A DNA stretch of 5,367 nt, taken from assembly GCA_030668505.1 (NCBI GenBank), contig DAOUTV010000160.1, positions 1 through 5,367 on the forward strand, read 5' to 3'. The translations under genes and the position numbers were made by a program. The DNA comes from Desulfobacterales bacterium. Its GTDB lineage: Bacteria; Desulfobacterota; Desulfobacteria; Desulfobacterales; C00003060. Within the stretch, counting starts at the first letter, position 1. Each line of letters opens with the position of its first letter. This document shows, piece after piece, positions 1 to 4,717 of this stretch. Under the pieces are notes generated by a model that saw only the letters and a list, made by a program, of their open reading frames with translations, had not been told where the DNA came from and did not search any database.

Positions 1-56
1 CTGAAAGTCAGTAGTCGTTTTCGTTAGCCGAAAACTTGATGGTTTCGTAAAAAGTC

Positions 57-83
57 GTCACTCCGGTGAAAACCGGAGTCCAG
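57..83 (+). repeat. Short palindromic repeat unit A (GTCAYTCCGG...CCGGARTCCAG type)
   Basis: The unit starts GTCACTCCGG, folds as an 8-bp stem with a GAAA loop, and ends CCGGAGTCCAG. From memory this is a dispersed intergenic hairpin repeat of many Desulfobacterota genomes, usually written with TCATTCCGG at its head. It points toward its partner unit at 107-157. Confidence 0.7.
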
Positions 84-106
84 AAACTCTGTAACCAATT
101 GAAAAA

Positions 107-157
107 CTGGATTCCGGCGCCTGCCCCGGACCACGATCCGGGGTTCGCCGGAATGAC
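107..157 (-). repeat. Short palindromic repeat unit B, extended form, opposite strand
   Basis: Read on the minus strand the unit starts GTCATTCCGG and ends CCGGAATCCAG, sharing head and tail with unit A, but it carries an inserted inner hairpin (124-130/137-143). This gives a two-tier stem with a 4/2 internal loop. The two units converge on an A-rich spacer (84-106). Confidence 0.7.
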
Positions 158-226
158 AAAAAATGGTGTTTTTCGACTTTTTACGAGACCGTCAATTTTA
201 AGACACAGAATTTATGAAACTCTGCA

Positions 227-1672
227 CTATTCATCACTTAGTTGCCGTTTTTTTGCCACATATTTTACTGTAATGCTGTCTTCCAAGCCAGGAGCAACCT
301 TTAATGTAGCGGGATGGAGCGCCAGGTTAACAGTTATGGTTCCTTTCTCTTCTATCTGATCAATGGGGACCTTTTGCGTATAGATAGTTGAGATATTTTC
401 CAGTTGTTGAACCCCTCCTATCACCTCGATTTTCTCGGGGGCAACTTTTGCTTCCACAAGGATTAGATCTTCAGGTGACTTTCCGACCCAGTCAACCTGG
501 ATAGGCAACTCCTTTCCCATCGGAATATCAAGGGTGACTTCGAGAACCGGCGGGTCAACCTTTTTTACAAAGACCCCGGGCGGCAGGGCAACATTTTCAG
601 GTATAATGGTAAAAGTATTGCGCCCAATCACTGCTTTGCTCAGGTCTAGCCTAACCTGAACCTGGTTTGGTTGCATCGATTTTATAAGAGCGCCCGATCC
701 ACTCAGATGAAGACGGACGGCATTGACGGACGTATCCAAAATTTCCATTTTAGGATCACGATTCATGTATTCTATGGGAATTTCGAATGTAGTCATGGTC
801 TCCAAACCTCTTGTGAAGCTAAACCATACACCTGTTATAACTATGATCGAACCAACAACTGCTATGCTAAGCCTGAGTTTTTCTTTTCTCAGATGACCCC
901 ACTGTGCCGTGGTGACGCCCACATGTTCTTGCAATATTTGTGCAAGCTCCACCCTTTGGTGGATGACTCTCACGTCAGAACCTTTGGCCACAACCACATG
1001 TCCTCTTTCCTCGGATACGAGAACAACCAAAGCATCGGTTGCTTCTGCCAATCCCGCAGCTGCCCTGTGACGCGTCCCGTAGTATGAAGGCAGGTCTTTT
1101 CGGTTTGATAGTGGAAGGATCACACCAACCTCGCTAACCTGATTACCCTTAATAATTGCTGCGCCATCGTGGACGGGGTTGTCATGCCAGAATATACTCA
1201 TGATCATTTCTTTGGATACCAACCCACTCCATCGTATGCCACTCTGGATCACTTCTTCTAAATCTTCTTTCCCTGGGAAAACAAGCAAGGCCCCGTTTCG
1301 TCTTTGAGCCAGATCATAAACACTGTCTACTATGATTTCTATGGGGCTACTGACTGTTTTCTGGGAGAATCCCCAGAGAATTGCCCTTAAATTTTTTGCC
1401 TGAAGAACGGAACGGATTTCATTTCTGAAGACAACGATGATTATGAGAGCGGCAACCGCAGTAATTCCCTGCATGGCCCAACTTGTTACAATTAACCCTA
1501 TGGAAACAGCTATTCTCTGAAAAAACCAAAGCAATGCCATCCCGACAAGCACACGGAATACATTGGTTCCTCTGAAAAGGACATAAAGGCGAATTAGGAT
1601 ATAGCTGTTCAGTATGATGTCGACCACATCCTGCCATCGAATGGTCGACAAAAAATGAAAAAGCGTATTCAT
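227..1672 (-). CDS. cdaA: Membrane diadenylate cyclase (CdaA class) fused to YbbR/CdaR-like region
   Basis: This enzyme is expected to condense two ATP into cyclic di-AMP. I number from the ATG at 1670-1672, giving 481 residues. Three hydrophobic segments lie in about residues 18-82. The DAC (DisA_N) domain follows at about 105-250, with the catalytic motif VHDGAAII (D169-G170-A171) and the ATP-binding motif GTRHRAAAGLAE (R201-H202-R203). A fourth membrane segment at about 269-288 leads into two YbbR-like repeats, about 294-383 and 384-473, which topology would place in the periplasm. Ordinary CdaA is about 270 residues and ends soon after the DAC domain; in Firmicutes the YbbR protein CdaR is a separate gene beside it. 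Here both are one chain. A TTG at 1678, directly after the upstream TGA stop, would add two residues; I prefer the ATG, though neither has a strong Shine-Dalgarno. It is the last gene of the run, 6 bases after the DUF2914 gene, so coupled translation is likely. No catalytic residue is missing. Confidence 0.93.
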   Translation of the reverse strand: MNTLFHFLSTIRWQDVVDIILNSYILIRLYVLFRGTNVFRVLVGMALLWFFQRIAVSIGLIVTSWAMQGITAVAALIIIVVFRNEIRSVLQAKNLRAILWGFSQKTVSSPIEIIVDSVYDLAQRRNGALLVFPGKEDLEEVIQSGIRWSGLVSKEMIMSIFWHDNPVHDGAAIIKGNQVSEVGVILPLSNRKDLPSYYGTRHRAAAGLAEATDALVVLVSEERGHVVVAKGSDVRVIHQRVELAQILQEHVGVTTAQWGHLRKEKLRLSIAVVGSIIVITGVWFSFTRGLETMTTFEIPIEYMNRDPKMEILDTSVNAVRLHLSGSGALIKSMQPNQVQVRLDLSKAVIGRNTFTIIPENVALPPGVFVKKVDPPVLEVTLDIPMGKELPIQVDWVGKSPEDLILVEAKVAPEKIEVIGGVQQLENISTIYTQKVPIDQIEEKGTITVNLALHPATLKVAPGLEDSITVKYVAKKRQLSDE

Positions 1673-1678
1673 AGCCAA

Positions 1679-2116
1679 TCAATCCACTATGCTAAATCTT
1701 AAGATGTCTAGGATATTGCCTTCTTGGTCGATGACTTCTACGCGCCAGGGACCTTTGTCAGCCTCTCGAAGCTTAATGGAACTAAACGTGGACCAACAAG
1801 GCGGCTGAAGGGAAAGCTTTATTCTTGTGCTAAGCTTATCCCTGTAAAACCAGTTGTGGTAAATAGACGTTTTTTCAGGGACAGGATCGAAAGATGTAAA
1901 ACAGGAAGCTTTTCCGATGGTCATGGAAAAAACAATGGCCTGGTTCTGGGGGATATAATCTTTTATTCCTTCACACATGGTTGCCTCAACCAAGGTCAAC
2001 TTTTTAGATACGGGAGTAGATGAAGGATCCCCATTGTCTTGTGGGAATGCCGGTGCAGAGAGGAAAAAATTAGTACAAATCAGCACAAAAAGGAATTTAT
2101 ACAATCTGCATCTCAT
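1679..2116 (-). CDS. Secreted DUF2914-family protein
   Basis: A 145-residue protein with an N-terminal signal peptide: basic MRCRLYK, a hydrophobic core at about 8-20, and an APA site (21-23) suggesting cleavage before F24. The mature part matches what I recall of DUF2914: a start LTLVEATMCEGI (C48 in a CxGI motif), an HNWFY motif (87-91) corresponding to the family's H-x-W-Y-Y, a W-S-T-F-S stretch at 108-112, and GPWRVEVIDQEGNIL (122-136) near the C-terminus. Three cysteines remain in the mature chain (C48, C72, C107). Biochemical function is unknown. It lies between rmlD (17-base gap) and cdaA (6-base gap) and so is probably cotranscribed; a periplasmic protein next to a cyclase with a periplasmic YbbR part invites, but does not prove, a partnership. 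The upstream ribosome site is weak (TAGG, 9 bases or more away). Confidence 0.85.
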   Translation of the reverse strand: MRCRLYKFLFVLICTNFFLSAPAFPQDNGDPSSTPVSKKLTLVEATMCEGIKDYIPQNQAIVFSMTIGKASCFTSFDPVPEKTSIYHNWFYRDKLSTRIKLSLQPPCWSTFSSIKLREADKGPWRVEVIDQEGNILDILRFSIVD

Positions 2117-2133
2117 TGCAATCGGCCTATTGA

Positions 2134-2976
2134 CTAAATCATATCACTGAAACGCTTCAAAGACTCTTGCCATGGAATAGGTTCGTAACCGCTGCGTAAG
2201 GTAAAAAGAGCGGTATCAAGCACCGAGTAAGCGGGCCGCTTGGCGGGCCGCATTAATTCTTGGCTGGTGATTGGCTCGACCTCGTTTCGGAGTCCATTCA
2301 CTTTAAGGATCTCTTTGGCAAATTCAGACCAACTAATACCGCTTCCTGTTCGGTCTGTGAGGTGATACACCCCGAAATTTTCTGAGTGGATCAATTGCAT
2401 AACACCTTGCGCCAGGCTCACGGTCCACGTGGGTGACATGCACTGATCCTGTACGACCCTCAGGACCTTCTTCTCTTTGGCCGTCCGGAGAATAGCATAC
2501 ACAAAATGGTTTCCGTTTTTGCCGTACAGTGAACTTGTTCGGATGATGTAAAACCGGTTTAGTATGGATTGCACGAACACTTCGCCGGCCCGCTTTGATT
2601 CCCCATAGACGCTGATTGGATTCGGTTCATCATCGGGCCGGTATGGTCGTGTGCTTTTGCCGTCAAAGACATAGTCCGTACTGAAATGACAAAGTGCGCT
2701 TCCGAAATCCTTACAGGCAATAGCCAAATGCTGAACCCCGTGAGCATTCACGCTAAACGCTGATTGACGATCCGTCTCGGCCTGATCAACCAGGTTATAG
2801 GCAGAGCAGTTGATAACAAGGTCCGGCTTAACCTTGCCCACAAGGTCATGGACACTTTTTTTGTCCGTGATGTCCAACTGATTTATGTCAAAGGCCAGAG
2901 TTTCATGCTCTTTTGTTATCATTGGAATCAAGTCCTGGGCCAACATGCCCTTAGACCCTATAACAACAACTTTCAT
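2134..2976 (-). CDS. rmlD: dTDP-4-dehydrorhamnose reductase
   Basis: This enzyme uses NAD(P)H to reduce dTDP-4-dehydro-L-rhamnose to dTDP-L-rhamnose, the last step of the pathway, in the cytoplasm. The 280-residue length is normal for RfbD/RmlD. The N-terminal nucleotide-binding motif is GSKGMLA (7-13), where the third glycine of the usual GxxGxLG is alanine. Next come NCSAY (56-60) and D65 of the family's conserved N-C-A-A-Y-T-x-V-D region. STDYVFDG (99-106) follows, and then the catalytic YGESK with Y124 and K128. RTSSLYG and QxxxPT (QDQCMSPT) follow as in the family. The ATG start has a G-rich site (TGGGGT) about 6 bases upstream. It stands 455 bases after rmlB, a gap filled by repeats, and 17 bases before the DUF2914 gene. 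It could act on a related deoxysugar, but the rmlA and rmlB neighbours favour rhamnose. Confidence 0.95.
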   Translation of the reverse strand: MKVVVIGSKGMLAQDLIPMITKEHETLAFDINQLDITDKKSVHDLVGKVKPDLVINCSAYNLVDQAETDRQSAFSVNAHGVQHLAIACKDFGSALCHFSTDYVFDGKSTRPYRPDDEPNPISVYGESKRAGEVFVQSILNRFYIIRTSSLYGKNGNHFVYAILRTAKEKKVLRVVQDQCMSPTWTVSLAQGVMQLIHSENFGVYHLTDRTGSGISWSEFAKEILKVNGLRNEVEPITSQELMRPAKRPAYSVLDTALFTLRSGYEPIPWQESLKRFSDMI

Positions 2977-3003
2977 GATTTACCCCAGTAATTGTTTGCG
3001 ACT

Positions 3004-3041
3004 CCGCGTGAGGAAAGCAGCCTCTCTTTTGCCTCACGGGG
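3004..3041. repeat. Imperfect hairpin upstream of rmlD
   Basis: The stem pairs 3007-3013 with 3032-3038 (7 bp), then after one mismatch 3004-3005 with 3040-3041. The loop is 18 bases. It lies 28 bases before the rmlD start, between that start and the large inverted-repeat element. No T-tract follows on the minus strand, so it is not a convincing terminator; it could be a leader structure or just another intergenic repeat. Confidence 0.4.
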
Positions 3042-3122
3042 TTGTTTTGAAAGATGAACATCGAACATCGAACGTCCAACATCGAATGAAAAAACAAACA
3101 TCCAATACCAAACATTCAACGA

Positions 3123-3317
3123 CTATTTCTGTTTCTTTTCAGCCCTTCGACTCCGCTCAGGGCCGTGAGCCTGTCGAACGGCCGTTTTGATACTCGTAAC
3201 GAAAATCTTAATTAATTCTTCTGTTTCCTCTAAAATATCATTTAGTAGTTCAGCTTTTTTAATTAATGGTACACGCTGAATGAGTTTTAACCATCTCCGG
3301 GTCTCCCTTTTTCCCAT
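3123..3317 (-). pseudogene. Truncated four-helix-bundle protein (23S rRNA intervening-sequence protein family)
   Basis: The 64-residue reading frame begins MGKRETRRWLKLIQR and continues through a charged amphipathic helix (ETEELIKIFVTSIKT, residues 31-45). This matches the C-terminal part of the four-helix-bundle family (TIGR02436/PF05635), where an ...ETxxWLxLI... helix is followed by ...EaeELikIlttSIkta. Full members are about 115-130 residues, so roughly the first 70 are missing. An in-frame TGA (3318-3320) lies immediately before the ATG, and the inverted arm begins just beyond, so there is no room for the N-terminal half. The natural C-terminus is also replaced: residues from about 47 onward (RQAHGPERSRRA) are translated from an inserted hairpin repeat. 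No ribosome site is seen. I judge it a remnant, not a working gene. Its AT-rich codons differ from those of rmlB and rmlD, in keeping with foreign origin. Confidence 0.72.
3144..3184. repeat. Dispersed hairpin repeat (TTCGAC...GTCGAA type)
   Basis: Outer stem TTCGAC/GTCGAA pairs 3146-3151 with 3173-3178, and an inner stem GCTCA/TGAGC pairs 3155-3159 with 3166-3170. An alternative fold pairs GGCCGT (3161-3166) with ACGGCC (3178-3183). This sequence type is a very common intergenic repeat in diverse bacteria. Read on the minus strand in the frame of the four-helix-bundle remnant it stays open and supplies the peptide RQAHGPERSRRA. Confidence 0.75.
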
Positions 3318-3394
3318 TCAACGTTCGATGTTGGACGTTCGATGTTCGATGTTCATCTTTTTCAGTCCCTCCTGGGCAAAAACAACTTAGCGCT

Positions 3395-3431
3395 TATGCC
3401 CCCTAACAGGGGGAGGGTTTGGATGGAGGTG
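3395..3431. repeat. C-rich hairpin just past the rmlB stop
   Basis: A 5-bp all-GC stem pairs 3399-3403 with 3409-3413 around the loop TAACA, followed by GGAGGG and a GGATGGAGG stretch ending at the rmlB stop codon. On the coding (minus) strand the order is stop, CCTCCATCC, CCCTCCCCC, loop, GGGGG. There is no T-run after it, so intrinsic termination is unlikely. It resembles C-rich intergenic repeats I recall from Desulfobacterota. Confidence 0.45.
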
Positions 3432-4466
3432 TTACCTACTCCAGAAACCCTTACTTTCTTTGGTAAGCCTTTCCTTTAGGGGCCTCCACCACCATTCATT
3501 CTCCTGATACCAGGCCACGGTCTGTTCCATTCCTTCTTGGAAGGCCACCATTGGTTTCCAACCCAATTTGTTTTTGATCTTTTTGTTGTTTAAGGCGTAG
3601 CGCAGATCGTGCCCTGGGCGGTCCGCGACAAGGGTGAGATAGGATTCCTCCTTACCAAGTAAAGCCAGGAGGCCTCGCGCCACATCAATGTTTCTTTTTT
3701 CGGTCTCACCGCCAACATTATATGCCTCCCCAGGCTTTCCCTGGTGCATTACGAGGTCGACTGCCCGGCATGTATCCATAACAAAGATCCAGTCCCGGAC
3801 ATTTAAGCCTTTTCCGTAAACGGGCACGGGTTTGTCTTCCATAAGGTTGGTAATCATGAGAGGGATGAATTTTTCCGGAAACTGATATGGACCGTAGTTA
3901 TTCGATGGTCTTACGATTAGAGTCGGCAGGCCATAAGTCTCAAAATAAGCTCGTACAAGAAGATCTGCGGCTGCTTTGGTAGCGGCATAGGGGGAGTTAG
4001 GACGAAAAGGGCTTTCTTCAAAGAAGGCCCCATCTTCTCCAAGGGTTCCGTAAATTTCGTCTGTGGATATGTGGACAAACCGGAACGAGGGCTCCCCTGA
4101 GAGTGTATCTGTCCAGTATTGCATAGCACTATCCAGGAGTATATGAGTTCCTATGATATTCGTTTGAACAAAGACCTTGGGGCCTGATATCGATCGGTCC
4201 ACATGGGATTCTGCAGCAAAATGCACCAGGGCTTGAACATGGTTCTCCTGAAGCAGGGACCGAACCAGGGCCTCATCAGTGATATCGCCGTGAACAAAAC
4301 GATAGTATGTATCATTCTTTAAAGCCCTTAGATTGTCGGGGTTGCCGGAATATGAAAGGTTATCCAGATTTATAAGCTCAAGCTCGGGATGGGTCCTGCG
4401 CATGAGGCGTATGAAATTGGAACCGATAAAACCGCAACCGCCCGTTATCAACAGTGCTTTTTTCAA
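3432..4466 (-). CDS. rmlB: dTDP-glucose 4,6-dehydratase
   Basis: An NAD+-dependent cytoplasmic enzyme that converts dTDP-D-glucose to dTDP-4-dehydro-6-deoxy-D-glucose, the second step toward dTDP-L-rhamnose and many other deoxysugars. The chain is 344 residues, normal for RfbB/RmlB. The Rossmann motif is GGCGFIGSN (9-17). HFAAESHVDRS (82-92) is the family signature. STDEIYG (134-140) holds the catalytic T135-D136-E137, and YAATK holds Y160 and K164. RPSNNYGPYQFPEKFIP (187-202) and YGKGLNVRDW (217-226) bind the dTDP-sugar. The usual FVxDHCRA motif reads FVMDTCRA here. The start is TTG at 4464-4466, supported by the ribosome site AAGGAG 9 bases upstream; the nearby ATG at 4468-4470 is out of frame and meets a stop after two codons. 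The 251-base gap to rmlA contains an inverted-repeat element, so it may be cotranscribed with rmlA through that structure or have its own promoter. Confidence 0.96.
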   Translation of the reverse strand: MKKALLITGGCGFIGSNFIRLMRRTHPELELINLDNLSYSGNPDNLRALKNDTYYRFVHGDITDEALVRSLLQENHVQALVHFAAESHVDRSISGPKVFVQTNIIGTHILLDSAMQYWTDTLSGEPSFRFVHISTDEIYGTLGEDGAFFEESPFRPNSPYAATKAAADLLVRAYFETYGLPTLIVRPSNNYGPYQFPEKFIPLMITNLMEDKPVPVYGKGLNVRDWIFVMDTCRAVDLVMHQGKPGEAYNVGGETEKRNIDVARGLLALLGKEESYLTLVADRPGHDLRYALNNKKIKNKLGWKPMVAFQEGMEQTVAWYQENEWWWRPLKERLTKESKGFWSR

Positions 4467-4475
4467 ATCATTTTA

Positions 4476-4481
4476 CTCCTT
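4476..4481 (-). promoter_or_regulatory. Ribosome binding site AAGGAG that fixes the rmlB TTG start
   Basis: On the minus strand AAGGAG is followed by nine bases and then TTG, the only in-frame start near the Rossmann motif. It lies about 17 bases past the inverted-repeat element at 4498-4668, so folding of that element in the leader could affect access to it. Confidence 0.75.
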
Positions 4482-4497
4482 TATGTCTGGGCTTGAT

Positions 4498-4668
4498 TCA
4501 CCACAGAGACACAGAGAGCACGGAGTTTTTATTTTTTATCCAATCGCGAGACGGCGATTGGATAAAAGAACTGATCCGCCTCCGGCGGACTGACGGTTTT
4601 GATTTGCCAACATCTCCTGGCAAATCAATAAAGATTAGCTCTCAGTGTCCTCAGTGTCTCTGTGGTGA
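4498..4668. repeat. Inverted-repeat element with three internal hairpins between rmlA and rmlB
   Basis: Terminal arms 4498-4525 and 4641-4668 pair at 24 of 28 positions plus one G-T pair, with three mismatches. The arms are made of short tandem units: CACAGAGA-like 8-mers on the left, and CTCAGTGTC twice then TCTGTGGTG on the right. The interior holds three hairpins in a row: 4532-4547/4554-4569 (16 pairs, one G-T), 4575-4580/4584-4589 (6 bp, loop TCC), and 4599-4609/4618-4628 (11 bp, loop of 8). No reading frame of note lies inside. I recall that arms of the CACCACAGAGACACAGAG type often border genes for GxxExxY proteins in other genomes; no such gene remains here, so it may be a gene-less derivative. 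No target duplication is evident. A role in rmlA-rmlB mRNA processing is possible but unproven. Confidence 0.82.
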
Positions 4669-4717
4669 GTAAGATTTGAAAGCAAGTTTTGAAAAACCTC
4701 TAACTGCGGATTCTTCA

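Larger units (their letters stand above)
32..199. repeat. Inverted-repeat element with three internal hairpins, downstream of cdaA
   Basis: A long terminal stem joins 32-57 to 174-199: 26 positions, 23 Watson-Crick pairs, two G-T pairs and one mismatch (35/196). Inside lie three hairpins. 60-67/72-79 is a perfect 8-bp stem closed by GAAA. 95-100/105-110 is 5 of 6 pairs, again closed by GAAA. 111-119/146-154 (9 bp) encloses 124-130/137-143 (7 bp) with loop CCACGA. Both outer hairpins begin GTCAYTCCGG and end CCGGARTCCAG, one on each strand (57-83 plus, 107-157 minus), so the element is a palindrome of two convergent repeat units. It begins 28 bases past the cdaA stop, so it could act as a transcript end or 3' stability structure, but no T-tract follows it in either direction. 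No flanking target duplication is visible. The structure is read directly; the role is unknown. Confidence 0.85.
3050..3360. mobile_element. Putative non-autonomous inverted-repeat element around a four-helix-bundle remnant
   Basis: The arms 3050-3086 and 3324-3360 are perfect inverted repeats of each other over 37 bases. Each arm is built from 7-base tandem units: AACATCG, AACATCG, AACGTCC, AACATCG (3057-3084, and the complement at 3326-3353). Decayed further units may run on from 3085 to 3121. The interior (about 240 bases) is more AT-rich than the flanking genes and contains the C-terminal half of a four-helix-bundle gene plus a separate hairpin repeat. No transposase and no clear target-site duplication are present, so any mobility would depend on proteins supplied elsewhere. 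My recollection is that similar arms flank four-helix-bundle genes in other genomes; I cannot confirm it here. Perfect arms with a decayed interior suggest that the arms are the part under recent copying or homogenisation. Confidence 0.7.

Noticed and set aside
11..35. GTAG followed by a 7-bp hairpin (17-23/29-35), resembling a REP unit
   Set aside because: The stem is short, one copy only is seen, and it overlaps the outer stem of the larger element; a chance match is plausible.
200..226. Possible terminator between the cdaA stop and the inverted-repeat element
   Set aside because: Only a 5-bp stem with one wobble and a loop of 9 can be formed on the minus strand, and no T-run follows.
66..359. 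Plus-strand 97-codon open frame at the left end
   Set aside because: It runs through the hairpin repeat (PAPAPDHDPGFAGMTK is translated repeat) and then into the antisense of cdaA; not a gene.
671..1087. Plus-strand 138-codon open frame inside cdaA
   Set aside because: It lies opposite the DAC and YbbR coding sequence, has no recognisable domain or ribosome site, and its composition is explained by the minus-strand gene.
3050..3121. Short tandem units read as a CRISPR array
   Set aside because: The 7-base units are contiguous, without unique spacers of CRISPR length, and are mirrored at 3324-3360.
3113..3323. Nine-base direct repeat CATTCAACG at 3113-3121 and 3315-3323 as a target-site duplication
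   Set aside because: Both copies lie inside or beside the inverted arms and look like variants of the arm's own 7-base units, not duplicated target DNA.
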